DNA from: Pseudoalteromonas galatheae
GTDB taxonomy: Bacteria > Pseudomonadota > Gammaproteobacteria > Enterobacterales > Alteromonadaceae
DNA length: 64,000 nt
Direction: 5' to 3'
Assembly: GCF_005886105.2 (NCBI RefSeq)
Contig: NZ_PNCO02000002.1
Coordinates: 1-64,000 of the forward strand
Position 1 is the stretch's first letter; the number at the start of each line of letters is the position of its first letter. The position numbers and the translations under genes are program-made. Below, in pieces: positions 14,056 through 23,462 of the stretch. The notes under the pieces were generated by a model. That model did not search any database and was not told the origin of the DNA. It saw only the letters and a list, made by a program, of their open reading frames with translations.

Positions 14056-15255
14056 ATGCAGCTGAGCACCTTACCTCAAGATATCAAGCAATACCTTATT
14101 GTGACAGGTAACTATTGGGCGTTCACCTTGACTGATGGTGCGCTCAGAATGTTGGTGGTACTTTACTTTCATCAATTGGGTTATAACCCGCTTGAAATCG
14201 CCATGCTATTTCTCTTTTATGAAATTTTTGGTGTTGTCACCAATTTAATTGGAGGCTGGCTTGGTGCACGTATTGGCTTAAACCGCACTATGAATATTGG
14301 CTTAGGCTTACAAATAGCTGCATTATTGATGTTAGTTGTACCAACGCACTGGCTAAGCGTACCTTACGTTATGACCGTGCAGGCGCTTTCTGGTATCGCG
14401 AAAGATCTTAATAAAATGAGTGCCAAAAGTGCGATAAAGGCCATTGTAAAATCGGGTGAAGAAGGCACGCTATTTAAGTGGGTTGCAATACTTACCGGCT
14501 CTAAAAATGCACTAAAAGGCGTCGGATTTTTTCTTGGGGGGTTGTTGCTTACCTTACTTGGATTTACCGGCGCGATGTGGTTGATGGCAATCATGTTGCT
14601 ATTAGTTTGGCTATTTAGCCTGATCAGCTTAAAAAGCGATTTAGGTAAGGCTAAAAGTAAACCCAAATTTAGTGATGTATTTTCAAAAAGCCGAGCAATT
14701 AATATTTTGTCTGCTGCGCGATTGTTTTTATTTGCCGCGCGGGATGTTTGGTTTGTGGTTGCGCTTCCGGTCTTTTTATCACAGCAGTTCGGTTGGGATC
14801 ATTGGTGGGTTGGTGGTTTTATGGCTACTTGGGTTATCGGTTATGGCATCGTGCAATCAACAACACCTAGATTTATTAGTCGTGATAAGTTTGCATCAAC
14901 ACCAAGTAAAGTCAGTGGATGGGCGTTATATTTAGCGGCTATTCCGCTGTTGATTGCTATCTCACTTCAAGCACAGCTCTGGACAAGCTTAGCGGTAGTC
15001 GTTGGACTTTTGCTCTTTGGCATTGTGTTTGCTATCAATTCATCCCTTCATAGTTACCTTATTGTAAGTTTGGCTGATAGTGATGGAGTGTCACTTGATG
15101 TTGGCTTTTATTATATGGCGAACGCTATTGGGCGACTAATTGGTACAGTACTATCAGGTTGGATCTTTTTGGAGTATGGCTTGGCGGCTTGTTTGGTAGT
15201 ATCAAGCATACTGTTGTTGTTGGCAGGAATAATTTCTCGACGATTACCGAGTTAG
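14056..15255 (+). CDS. arsJ: ArsJ, 1-arseno-3-phosphoglycerate efflux permease (MFS)
   Basis: A 399-residue major-facilitator protein with about eleven or twelve helices. Its opening (IKQYLIVTGNYWAFTLTDGA) and the segment SGIAKDLNKMSAKSAIK are characteristic of ArsJ. It exports the unstable arseno-sugar phosphate formed by the GAPDH encoded just upstream; outside the cell the compound breaks down to arsenate. Last gene of the ars operon. No arsenate reductase or arsenite pump lies nearby, so this operon handles pentavalent arsenic directly. Confidence 0.9.
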   Translation: MQLSTLPQDIKQYLIVTGNYWAFTLTDGALRMLVVLYFHQLGYNPLEIAMLFLFYEIFGVVTNLIGGWLGARIGLNRTMNIGLGLQIAALLMLVVPTHWLSVPYVMTVQALSGIAKDLNKMSAKSAIKAIVKSGEEGTLFKWVAILTGSKNALKGVGFFLGGLLLTLLGFTGAMWLMAIMLLLVWLFSLISLKSDLGKAKSKPKFSDVFSKSRAINILSAARLFLFAARDVWFVVALPVFLSQQFGWDHWWVGGFMATWVIGYGIVQSTTPRFISRDKFASTPSKVSGWALYLAAIPLLIAISLQAQLWTSLAVVVGLLLFGIVFAINSSLHSYLIVSLADSDGVSLDVGFYYMANAIGRLIGTVLSGWIFLEYGLAACLVVSSILLLLAGIISRRLPS

Positions 15256-15480
15256 TTATAAATGAAGTCTTAGCCGTACTACCCACTTTATTAAAGTAAC
15301 ATTGGCCATACCTTAATTGAGCTTTATTAAAAGTTCGGCCGCTTCTATGTCATTTTGAGGTTATGTCTATGCTGATATTGAGGTGCGCAGGCACCTTCAT
15401 TCGGCGTGTAATAATAGTTTATTATCTCAATCTGGTTTAAAGAAAATAGCTGATGGGGTATGATGCGCCATACTTTTATT

Positions 15481-15499
15481 GCAAATTGTTCTCATAATC
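15481..15499. promoter_or_regulatory. Possible Fur-binding site
   Basis: GCAAATTGTTCTCATAATC, just before the feoA start, shares the AATTGTTCTCAT core seen in gammaproteobacterial Fur boxes. Fur regulation of feoAB is usual. The match is partial, and the site would lie unusually close to the start codon. Confidence 0.35.
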
Positions 15500-15500
15500 A

Positions 15501-15728
15501 ATGACATTAGATAAACTTTCCAAAAATAGCGCAGCAACCATCACTTCTCTTACCCATCCAGATACTGCGTTATTAAGTCGAATAATGGCACTTGGAATTA
15601 TTCCCGGTGAGCAAATAAAAGTCATTAACGTCGCACCACTTGGATGCCCGATACAAGTGAAAATTGGCGATACCTTTGTGAGCGTGCGTAAGGCCGACGC
15701 ACAGTTCGTTGAAATTGAAGTTTTATAG
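15501..15728 (+). CDS. feoA: FeoA ferrous-iron transport accessory protein
   Basis: A 75-residue SH3-like protein with the family's LSRIMALGIIPGEQIKVI and GCPIQVKIGDTFVSVRKADA segments. FeoA acts on the cytoplasmic side with the FeoB GTPase in Fe2+ uptake. It precedes feoB by 17 bp. No clear Shine-Dalgarno stands before the ATG. Confidence 0.93.
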   Translation: MTLDKLSKNSAATITSLTHPDTALLSRIMALGIIPGEQIKVINVAPLGCPIQVKIGDTFVSVRKADAQFVEIEVL

Positions 15729-15745
15729 TTATAAAGGGCTCACGT

Positions 15746-17830
15746 ATGAAAATTGCGTTAGTGGGCAACCCGAACTGCGGGAAAACCACATTATTTAATC
15801 GCCTGACCGGCTCTAAACAAAAAGTAGGGAATTGGCCAGGGGTAACTGTCGAGAAAAAATTCGGCTATTTTGCTTTAGAAAACACAAACGTAGAATTGGT
15901 AGATTTACCCGGTCTCTATAGCATGGAGCAAATTGAGCCAAGCCAAGATGAGCAAATCGCGTGTGACTTCCTAAAGCAAAATGAAGCTGATGTCATCATT
16001 AACATCGTGGATGCCGCTAACTTACAGCGAAATCTAGTATTAACTTCCCAACTGAAAGAGTTAGGTAAACCAATTCTCGTTGTTGCAAATATGGTTGATG
16101 TTGCAACTCAGCGCGGGAGAACGCTAGATTTAAAAAGACTCTCTGAACAGTTAGGATTACCTGTAGTGCCTTTCCACGGCGCTAAAGGTACAGGACAAGA
16201 AGCGTTGTTGGAACAACTCGCGCAGATCACTCGTTTTCCTAAAACTCCTGTGGCTGCAAATGTCGAAAGCACCAGCAGTGATCCCCTCGAAAAAGCGGTC
16301 GCCCGTCACCAAGCAGTAAAAAAATTGGCTGATGGCGTAAGTATCATTACGCCAAAACGTGCAGATACGACAGAAACACTTGATAAAATCGTGCTCAATC
16401 GTTGGCTTGGTGTGCCTATTTTCTTAGCCATGATGTATTTAATGTTTACTATTGCGGTTAATGTTGGTGCTGTATTTATCGACTTTTTTGACATCGCCGT
16501 GGGTGCCTTACTCATCGATGGTGTAAAGATCCTGCTGGCAGATATTGGCGCACCTCAATGGCTGGGTGTGTTATTGGCTGATGGTTTTGGCGCAGGTATT
16601 CAATTGGTGGCGACCTTCATCCCTGTTATTGCTGTGCTGTATCTGTGTTTATCCATTTTGGAAGACAGTGGATATCTTTCTCGGGCCGCGTTTGTGATTG
16701 ACCGTTTGATGTCATCTATTGGTCTACCTGGCAATGCTTTTGTTCCTTTGATTGTTGGATTCGGCTGTAATGTGCCTGCGGTTATGGCGTCAAGAACGAT
16801 GGGCCGAGAGTCAGATAGATTACTGACAATTATTATGGCGCCATTTATGTCTTGCGGCGCGCGTTTGACGGTATATGCGTTATTTGCTGCGGCTTTCTTT
16901 CCAACGAACGGAGCTAATGTTGTTTTTGGCCTGTATTTGCTTGGCATAGTGGTTGCGGTAGGCTCTGGCTTTTTATTTAGAAAGCAAGTATTCAAAACGC
17001 AAAAATTACCCTCGTTTACCGAGATGCCCGCGTATCATATGCCAATTTGGCGCAATATTTTCATCACTACTTGGCAGCGCCTGAGCGGCTTTATCAAACG
17101 TGCTGGCAAAACAATTGTCATGGTGGTTATTTTACTCAGTGCATTAAACTCGATTGGTACCGACGGTTCGTTTGGCAATGAGAATACAGATAAATCACTT
17201 TTGGCTAAGGCTGCACAAGTGGTCACTCCAATCTTTGAGCCGATTGGGTTAAAAGAGGAAAACTGGCCTGCTACAGTTGGTGTTGTGACTGGTATGTTCG
17301 CCAAAGAAGCTATCGTTGGCACTTTAGATGCGCTTTACACCGGTGCTGCAGATGAAGGGGGAGAGTTTTCATTGTTGGCTGCGTTAAAAGAAGCGCTGAT
17401 GACGATAGTGGACAATAGTAAAGATCTTATTGCAAACCTTGGTGATCCGTTGGGACTTAACGAATTAGAGTCTGGCGCAGAAAGTGGTACTGCGCTACTC
17501 ACCGCAATGGCCGCGAAATTTAATGGTCAAATCGGTGCATTTAGTTATCTTGTCTTTATCTTGCTCTATACTCCTTGTGTAGCGGTATTAGGTGCAATTA
17601 AACGTGAATCAGGCGGTAAGTGGATGTGGCTTGTTATTGGCTGGACGACCTCAATTGCTTATATCATGGCGACTTTAGTCTACCAAGCTAGCCAGTTAAG
17701 CACCTCGCCAACGAGTGCTTCGCTTTGGATTGTAGCGATGTTGTTGTTTGGATTTGCGTGGTGGAAAGGGTTGTCTCGACTTGGTAATAGACTCAATCAA
17801 CCGCCAACCTATCAAATAAACTTAGGTTAG
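15746..17830 (+). CDS. feoB: FeoB ferrous-iron transporter
   Basis: The amino-terminal G domain carries GNPNCGKTT (P-loop, residues 7-15), the switch segment GNWPGVTVEKK, DLPGLYS and NMVD. The helical spacer and the Gate and FeoB_C membrane regions follow, with the conserved PFMSCGARLTVYALF and FAKEAIVGTLDALYT stretches. At 694 residues it is shorter than E. coli FeoB (773), mostly in loops and the carboxyl end. It imports Fe2+ across the inner membrane. No feoC gene follows; a terminator comes directly after. Confidence 0.95.
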   Translation: MKIALVGNPNCGKTTLFNRLTGSKQKVGNWPGVTVEKKFGYFALENTNVELVDLPGLYSMEQIEPSQDEQIACDFLKQNEADVIINIVDAANLQRNLVLTSQLKELGKPILVVANMVDVATQRGRTLDLKRLSEQLGLPVVPFHGAKGTGQEALLEQLAQITRFPKTPVAANVESTSSDPLEKAVARHQAVKKLADGVSIITPKRADTTETLDKIVLNRWLGVPIFLAMMYLMFTIAVNVGAVFIDFFDIAVGALLIDGVKILLADIGAPQWLGVLLADGFGAGIQLVATFIPVIAVLYLCLSILEDSGYLSRAAFVIDRLMSSIGLPGNAFVPLIVGFGCNVPAVMASRTMGRESDRLLTIIMAPFMSCGARLTVYALFAAAFFPTNGANVVFGLYLLGIVVAVGSGFLFRKQVFKTQKLPSFTEMPAYHMPIWRNIFITTWQRLSGFIKRAGKTIVMVVILLSALNSIGTDGSFGNENTDKSLLAKAAQVVTPIFEPIGLKEENWPATVGVVTGMFAKEAIVGTLDALYTGAADEGGEFSLLAALKEALMTIVDNSKDLIANLGDPLGLNELESGAESGTALLTAMAAKFNGQIGAFSYLVFILLYTPCVAVLGAIKRESGGKWMWLVIGWTTSIAYIMATLVYQASQLSTSPTSASLWIVAMLLFGFAWWKGLSRLGNRLNQPPTYQINLG

Positions 17831-17849
17831 TTATTAAAAGCTTGGTTCC

Positions 17850-17872
17850 CGGCGCTTAGAGCGCCGTTTTTT
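17850..17872 (+). terminator. feoAB terminator
   Basis: CGGCGCT, TAG loop, AGCGCCG, then TTTTTT: a strong rho-independent terminator 20 bp after feoB. Confidence 0.92.
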
Positions 17873-17888
17873 ATGTTTGGTATCAAGC

Positions 17889-18010
17889 AAAAAAAAGCAG
17901 TGTCAACTGAGTCAACACTGCCAACAACTCTAAATCAATCAAGGGGAGTCTTCACAGAGCAGACTACGCTGTGTTATTGACGGAAGGGTGACGCAATAAT
18001 GAAAGATTTA
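17889..18010 (-). ncRNA. Candidate small RNA ending at a minus-strand terminator
   Basis: On the minus strand GCAGTGT and ACACTGC (17897-17921 region) form a stem directly followed by eight T residues (17889-17896 complement), a strong terminator. No minus-strand gene lies within reach: the next 170 bp hold no sizeable frame, and the plus-strand acetyltransferase begins at 18090. A short RNA of about 100-130 nt is the simplest explanation. It contains a further CACAG/CTGTG stem and the unpaired-looking segment GAAGACTCCCCTTGATTG. Promoter not identified; the 5' end given is approximate. Confidence 0.4.
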
Positions 18011-18089
18011 TGACTGTGAAAATTTCACTTTGCTTCTCGCTAAAAATCGCTTAATTTTTAGTTCTATTTTGCTGTTAACAGGGACAATA

Positions 18090-18518
18090 ATGATAACCAA
18101 TGATACTTCTCTTATTTTGCGCCACCTTGATACTATTCATGCGCTACTCTCAAATTCATATTGGGCAAAACAGATGCCTAAAGCTTTGCTAGAAAAAGCC
18201 ATTCAAAATAGCCTGAGTTTCATTTATTTGGATGACAAAGGCGAGTTTCAAGGCTTTTGTCGCGTGATAACTGACTATGCCACCTTTGCCTATCTTGCCG
18301 ACGTGATAGTTGATGAAAGTGCTAGAGGTAAAGGGGTAGGCAAAGCGATTGTTCAAGCTGTGGTTGAACATCCAGAGCTACAAGGTCTGAGACGCTTTAT
18401 GTTGGCGACTCTTGATGCGCATACTTTATATGAAAAATTTGGCTTTGTAGCGGTGCCAGATCCAAGTATTTTGATGCAGATCTGCCATCCCACTATATAT
18501 TCGGATTTACAAGATTAA
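18090..18518 (+). CDS. GNAT-family N-acetyltransferase
   Basis: A 142-residue acetyltransferase with DVIVDESARGKGVGKAIVQ as the acetyl-CoA-binding motif and a late ATLDAHTLYEKFGF segment, the arrangement of small YjgM-like GNAT proteins. I start at ATG 18090 (MITNDTSLILRH), because the 60-nt open frame upstream would add a hydrophobic, signal-like stretch unusual for this family. Substrate unknown. It stands alone on the plus strand. Confidence 0.8.
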   Translation: MITNDTSLILRHLDTIHALLSNSYWAKQMPKALLEKAIQNSLSFIYLDDKGEFQGFCRVITDYATFAYLADVIVDESARGKGVGKAIVQAVVEHPELQGLRRFMLATLDAHTLYEKFGFVAVPDPSILMQICHPTIYSDLQD

Positions 18519-18625
18519 TTTCAGGTTTTTTACTCATTTATATTTTGTTTTTTAGAACGAATACTGGATAAATTCATTTACCCTGAACATAATAAAGACG
18601 ATAACAACAACAGGTGTTTTTTATT

Positions 18626-20479
18626 ATGTTACTGCTCGCGACTATCTATTTGGCTGCTGCGATATTTGCGGTGCCAATCGCTAAACGGCTAGGGCTTGGC
18701 TCTGTGCTTGGATATTTATTGGCAGGGATCTTAATTGGTCCTCACCTTCTTCATCTTGTGGGGGAGCAAACCGACGTCATGCACTTTGCCGAGTTTGGTG
18801 TAGTGATGATGCTATTCTTAGTTGGACTGGAGTTACAACCGAAAAGGCTATGGACGATGCGTCGCTCTATAGTTGGTCTAGGTGGTTTACAAGTGGTTAT
18901 AACAACGGCTGTACTCTATTTCGCGATTGATTTAGCGCTTGGCTTTTTGTGGCAGCAATCATTAGCCATTGCATTAATGTTGGCACTGTCTTCTACCGCC
19001 ATTGCACTGCAAACCTTAAATGAAAAAGGCTTGATTAAACAATCTGGCGGTCAAAATGCGTTTTCGGTGTTGTTATTTCAAGATATAGCCGTGATCCCCA
19101 TTCTCGCGATTATGCCGTTGTTAGCATTTAGTGATTTGGCTGTGAGTGATGGTCACGGAAATTTATTACACGCTTTTCCGACTTACCTTCAAGTGGCTAT
19201 TTCTGTTTTTGTCATTTTAGCTATTATCGCTGCTGGGCACTATGTCGCTGCACCGTTATTTAGATATATCGCCAGCACTCGAATGCGCGAATTATTTACC
19301 GTGGTGGCGCTATTTATCGTTATCGCAACTGCGTTATTGATGCAAAGTATTGGTTTATCTCCTGCGCTTGGAACATTTCTCGCGGGTGTCGTCCTCGCGG
19401 AAAGTGAATTTCGCCATGAATTAGAAGCCGATATCGAGCCGTTTAAAGGGCTGTTACTTGGGCTATTTTTCATCACAGTCGGCGCATCAATTGACTTTGC
19501 TTTATTAGCTGAAAAGTGGTCATTTATTTTGGCTTCAGTGCTGCTGTTAATGGGGTTAAAGGCAGTGATTTTATATTTGTTGGCGATGGCGTTTTCACTG
19601 CACCAGCGAGCGACATGGTTATTTACTGCTGCCCTGTGTCAAGGCGGAGAGTTCGCGTTTGTACTACTTTCGGTTACTGGCAGTTTAGCAATCTTAACTC
19701 CAGATCAAGCCGCGTTAGTTACGTTGGTTGTTGCGGTATCTATGCTCGGATCGCCCCTCATTTTTATTCTTTATGACAAAATCGTTGAACGTCAGACCAA
19801 TACTACTCATGAAGAAGATAGCTTAGAGACGATGGAAGCAACACAAAACGTCATAGTGATCGGCTATGGGCGTTTTGGTCAAGTGATAGGACGTTTGCTC
19901 CACGCGCAGGGCTATCATTTGTCGATTTTGGATCACAGTCCAAGTCAAATTGAGCTACTACGTCGCTTTGGCAATCAAGTGTTTTATGGCGATGGTGCAC
20001 GATTAGATTTGCTTGAAGCCGCAGGGGCTCACGAGGCGCAAATGCTGGTTGTGGCGATTGATGAACCAGATAAAACCCTCGAAATCGTCAGGTTGGCGCA
20101 ACAACACTTCCCTCATCTAAAACTCGTGGTTCGTGCGACTGACCGTCGTCATGCCTACCAATTGATAAAGTTGGGTGTCACAGCGTTTGAGCGAGAGACC
20201 TTTGTCTCTGCTGTGAAGTTAGGTGAACAGGCGCTCAAGTTATTGGGTCATAGTGAAGAAGATGTTGCACGAGCGGGCCACCTCTTTACCAAACACGATG
20301 TTGAATCTATGCATATGCTCGCTGATGTGTGGGGAGACGATGAAAGTTATGGTATTGCGATTCGTCAGCGTATGGCAGACCTCAAACAAGTGCTGCAGGC
20401 GGACGAAAAAGCACAAGAAGATCTTAATACCTGCCATGGTGAAAATTGTGAAGATAAACCATCAGCTATTGAACGATAG
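18626..20479 (+). CDS. KefB/KefC-like CPA2 cation/proton antiporter
   Basis: The amino-terminal 380 residues are a Na+/H+-exchanger domain of about twelve helices, with LSSTAIALQTLNEKG and FQDIAVIPIL typical of Kef proteins. A TrkA_N/RCK domain follows from about residue 410 (VIGYGRFGQVIGRLLH). This is the layout of KefB/KefC K+ efflux antiporters, which acidify the cell during electrophile stress. A GTG at 18614 opens the frame, but AGGTG at 18612-18616 is better spaced for ATG 18626. No KefF/KefG ancillary flavoprotein gene is adjacent; a LysR regulator follows. Confidence 0.88.
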   Translation: MLLLATIYLAAAIFAVPIAKRLGLGSVLGYLLAGILIGPHLLHLVGEQTDVMHFAEFGVVMMLFLVGLELQPKRLWTMRRSIVGLGGLQVVITTAVLYFAIDLALGFLWQQSLAIALMLALSSTAIALQTLNEKGLIKQSGGQNAFSVLLFQDIAVIPILAIMPLLAFSDLAVSDGHGNLLHAFPTYLQVAISVFVILAIIAAGHYVAAPLFRYIASTRMRELFTVVALFIVIATALLMQSIGLSPALGTFLAGVVLAESEFRHELEADIEPFKGLLLGLFFITVGASIDFALLAEKWSFILASVLLLMGLKAVILYLLAMAFSLHQRATWLFTAALCQGGEFAFVLLSVTGSLAILTPDQAALVTLVVAVSMLGSPLIFILYDKIVERQTNTTHEEDSLETMEATQNVIVIGYGRFGQVIGRLLHAQGYHLSILDHSPSQIELLRRFGNQVFYGDGARLDLLEAAGAHEAQMLVVAIDEPDKTLEIVRLAQQHFPHLKLVVRATDRRHAYQLIKLGVTAFERETFVSAVKLGEQALKLLGHSEEDVARAGHLFTKHDVESMHMLADVWGDDESYGIAIRQRMADLKQVLQADEKAQEDLNTCHGENCEDKPSAIER

Positions 20480-20504
20480 CGTATAAATATTGGGTTAGAT
20501 CAGT

Positions 20505-21404
20505 ATGTTGAGAGTGACATTAGAGCAATGGCGCATGTTTAGAGCCGTTGTCGAATATGGTGGTTTTAATCAAGCTGCCAAAGAAGTACATAAAAGCCAG
20601 TCAAGTATCCACACTGCGGTCCATAAAATTGAAGAGGGCCTTGGTGTTAAGCTTTTTAGAGTCGAAGGGCGAAAGACCTTGTTGACCGAAGCGGGCGAAA
20701 TGATGCTGCGCCGTGCCAATTATCTATTGGAAGAAGCGGCAAAAGTGGAAGCGGTTGGTCAGACGCTGGGCGAGGGAGTCGAGAGTCAACTGCGCATAGC
20801 GGTCGATGAAATTTTTCCACAGCAGGTGCTCTATAAAGTGCTAGAAAATACATCTGCACAATATCCCTTGCTGCGTGTCGAGTTAGTTGAGTCTGTATTA
20901 ACGGGTGCATCTGAACTTTTGCAAAATACTGACGTAGACATCGCCATTTCTCCTGTGACTTTGCAAGACGGGTTCAGTGAAGAGTTGTGCCAAATCGAGT
21001 TTATTGCAGTGGCAAATCCCAATCACGCATTACACCAATTTGGTCGCGCGCTTACATTCGAGGACTTAAAGTCCCATCGTCAAATCGTAGTAAGAGACTC
21101 TGCAATCTCGCGTAAAAAAGATGAAGGTTGGTTGGGGGCGCATCAACGTTGGACGGTGAGCCATATGACAACCTCGATAGATATGATAGCGCAAGGCTTA
21201 GGATTTGCTTGGTTGCCCATTCCGGCTATCAAAACGCAACTAGACTCTGGCGTTTTGAAACCGCTACCACTATCACAACATAGTCAGCGTAAAGCACAGC
21301 TTCATCTCATTTTTAAAGATGGTGACAGGCTTGGGCCCGCCGCGCGCGCATTTATTGGTGAATTAAGATATCAGTGCATGCAGCTGGAAGATTCTATTGA
21401 GTAG
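20505..21404 (+). CDS. LysR-family transcriptional regulator
   Basis: The 299-residue protein has an amino-terminal LysR helix-turn-helix (GGFNQAAKEVHKSQSSIHTAVHKIEEGLGVKLF) and a carboxyl-terminal periplasmic-binding-like effector domain. It lies 25 bp after the antiporter gene and before pirin and TauE/SafE genes, all on the plus strand, so it may regulate these neighbours. LysR genes are more often divergent from their targets; here the tandem layout leaves the target open. Confidence 0.88.
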   Translation: MLRVTLEQWRMFRAVVEYGGFNQAAKEVHKSQSSIHTAVHKIEEGLGVKLFRVEGRKTLLTEAGEMMLRRANYLLEEAAKVEAVGQTLGEGVESQLRIAVDEIFPQQVLYKVLENTSAQYPLLRVELVESVLTGASELLQNTDVDIAISPVTLQDGFSEELCQIEFIAVANPNHALHQFGRALTFEDLKSHRQIVVRDSAISRKKDEGWLGAHQRWTVSHMTTSIDMIAQGLGFAWLPIPAIKTQLDSGVLKPLPLSQHSQRKAQLHLIFKDGDRLGPAARAFIGELRYQCMQLEDSIE

Positions 21405-21487
21405 AATGGTTGATGTTAAATTATCAAATTTTATCCGTTTCAAACAGGCAATAGACTGAGATCATCAACATGCGTTTGGAGCGAAAC

Positions 21488-22177
21488 ATGCGATATATTC
21501 GAAAAGCACAAGATAGAGGTAAAGCAGATTTTGGTTGGTTACAAAGCCAACATAGTTTCTCATTTGGTCGATATTATGATCCCGCCCACATGGGATTTGG
21601 TAATCTTAGGGTGATCAATGATGATACCGTACTTGGTGGTCATGGCTTTGATACTCATGGTCACCGAGATATGGAAATTATTTCCTATGTCATTGACGGT
21701 GAATTAGCACATCAAGATAGTATGGGCAATCAGTTTACTGTGGCGGCAGGTGAAGTTCAGAGAATGAGCGCAGGTAGTGGCATTCTTCATTCAGAATATA
21801 ATGCTTCAAAGACAGCGCCTGCCCATTTTTTACAAATTTGGATAGAGCCAAAGCTTAAAGGCATAACGCCGAGTTATGAACAAATTCAAATTAAACAGAG
21901 TAGTGCACTTACGCCAATTGTTACGCCTACAGGCGTGGGGGGCACTCTGAGTATCAATGCTGAAGCTGAAATACACCGTTTGCAGCTACATCAAGGTCAA
22001 CAGATTCAACTGAATGCGCACACGCAAAAAGCCTATTTGCACATTGTTGGCGGCGAAGTGACGCTCGATAGTGAGGCATTTCAGCAAGGAGACGGTATCG
22101 GCCTGAATGCCGGTGACAACATGCAGGTTGCTGCAGTAACAGATGTTGAAGCGCTGTGGTTTTTATTACTTAATTAA
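21488..22177 (+). CDS. Pirin family protein
   Basis: A bicupin of about 229 residues with the pirin metal-site motif HGHRDMEIISYVIDGEL-type (DTHGHRDMEI) and SAGSGILHSEYN. Bacterial pirins such as YhhW can have quercetinase activity, or act as metal- or redox-linked regulators. GGAG at 21478-21481 fixes ATG 21488 as the start, not the in-frame ATG at 21470. It is 34 bp upstream of the TauE/SafE gene. Confidence 0.88.
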   Translation: MRYIRKAQDRGKADFGWLQSQHSFSFGRYYDPAHMGFGNLRVINDDTVLGGHGFDTHGHRDMEIISYVIDGELAHQDSMGNQFTVAAGEVQRMSAGSGILHSEYNASKTAPAHFLQIWIEPKLKGITPSYEQIQIKQSSALTPIVTPTGVGGTLSINAEAEIHRLQLHQGQQIQLNAHTQKAYLHIVGGEVTLDSEAFQQGDGIGLNAGDNMQVAAVTDVEALWFLLLN

Positions 22178-22211
22178 TAAATTCAGCGCCTCAAATTAAA
22201 GGAATTGAAGA

Positions 22212-22949
22212 ATGACAGAACCAATTCAACTTGCAGTAATTGCCCTTGTCGTTCTGCTAAGTGGTATTTCAAAGTCTGGCTTTGCAGGCGCATTAGGGGC
22301 GTTTTCTGTTCCAATTTTGATGATGGTGTTGAATCCTAGGGACGCCATTGCGTTGATGCTTCCGCTACTTATCGTGGCGGATGTTTTTAGTCTGAAGAGT
22401 TACTGGCGGTTATGGAACATGACGGAACTAAAGCGGTTATTGCCAGGTACGCTAGTCGGGATAGCTTTAGCAACGCTTTTTCTTCAGGGCGTCAGTGAAT
22501 TTTGGCTGACGGTTGTGATTGCAGCGATGAGCATAATATTTGCGCTTAAAAGCCTACTTATTAAAAATACACCTGAAAGTGTTGGGCACTTAAGGTTACT
22601 GGCCGCGAGCACCTCTACAGCAGCTGGTATCTCCACCACCTTAATTCATGCTGGCGGCCCACCACTTATGGTGTATTTTAACGCTCGAAAATTGGAGCCA
22701 ACGGCTTATATCGCAACGGTTGCGGTACTATTTGCACTGATGAATGTGATTAAGTTGGCGACCTTCTCTGCAACTGGGTTGTTACAGTGGCAACATGTGC
22801 TGCTTGCTATTTGTTTTACACCTTTAGCATTGCTCGGTAATAGACTCGGCGTGTACCTTGCGAAACGCTTGCCTAAAAAGCAATTTTTGCTGGTGATGAA
22901 CGGACTACTGCTCATGCTTGGAGTGGTATTAATTGGTAAATTGCTGTGA
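22212..22949 (+). CDS. TauE/SafE family anion exporter
   Basis: A 245-residue membrane protein of about eight helices with the family's opening SGISKSGFAGALGAFSVPIL and the second-half repeat around STAAGISTTLIHAGGPPLMVY. Relatives export sulfite, sulfoacetate or other anions. The substrate is not evident. AAAGGAATTGAAG is a good ribosome-binding region. It probably shares a transcript with the pirin gene. Confidence 0.87.
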   Translation: MTEPIQLAVIALVVLLSGISKSGFAGALGAFSVPILMMVLNPRDAIALMLPLLIVADVFSLKSYWRLWNMTELKRLLPGTLVGIALATLFLQGVSEFWLTVVIAAMSIIFALKSLLIKNTPESVGHLRLLAASTSTAAGISTTLIHAGGPPLMVYFNARKLEPTAYIATVAVLFALMNVIKLATFSATGLLQWQHVLLAICFTPLALLGNRLGVYLAKRLPKKQFLLVMNGLLLMLGVVLIGKLL

Positions 22950-22980
22950 TGGTATCGGTTACCAAAATCTAGCAAAGTAA

Positions 22981-23004
22981 ATGCCCACAACATGTTGTGG
23001 GCAT
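22981..23004. terminator. Perfect 24-bp palindrome between convergent genes
   Basis: ATGCCCACAACA is followed directly by its exact complement TGTTGTGGGCAT. As RNA it would make a strong hairpin ending both convergent transcripts, though neither side has a long T tract. Confidence 0.65.
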
Positions 23005-23010
23005 AGAAAG

Positions 23011-23445
23011 CTATAGCTGCTCTTCCATCTCTTTTTGATACTCATCTGCAAGCTGCGACTTTTCACTTTTATCAAGTACCTTACCTGCACGTTGGAAAAA
23101 TGCTTGCTCTTCGTCAGCTAAGTGATGCTCAACTTTGTCTTTGAGTTTTTTCAATTTAGTTAGCCAACTAGGATCGGAAAACTCCGTCTTATCCAGTGCT
23201 TCAATTAACTCATCAATCTCATGATGCTCGGCGATACCGTGGCGAGAGTCTTCGATCGTCATGTCGCTTTCCATTAACGGGGCGTAAAAGTACCTTTCTT
23301 CTGCGATGGCATGCGCTTCTAGCGCGTCTTTCAACTCTTTATAGTACTTTTCACGGACTTTTGAATCACCAGAAGTGTCAGCCAACATATTCAAAAGGGC
23401 GCGTTGATGATCATGATCTTGCTTTATTGCATTAAAAATTTCCAT
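23011..23445 (-). CDS. Hemerythrin (HHE) domain protein
   Basis: The 144-residue helical protein carries the HHE cation-binding pattern: DHDHQRALL near the start, HAIAEERYFY, then RHGIAEHHEIDELI and KVEHHLADEEQAFF. These histidines and glutamates form a di-iron site that senses or binds O2 or NO, or stores iron. It follows the membrane-protein gene by 17 bp on the same strand, so the two are likely one operon. Confidence 0.9.
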   Translation of the reverse strand: MEIFNAIKQDHDHQRALLNMLADTSGDSKVREKYYKELKDALEAHAIAEERYFYAPLMESDMTIEDSRHGIAEHHEIDELIEALDKTEFSDPSWLTKLKKLKDKVEHHLADEEQAFFQRAGKVLDKSEKSQLADEYQKEMEEQL

Positions 23446-23462
23446 GTAGGTTACCTCTTGTT

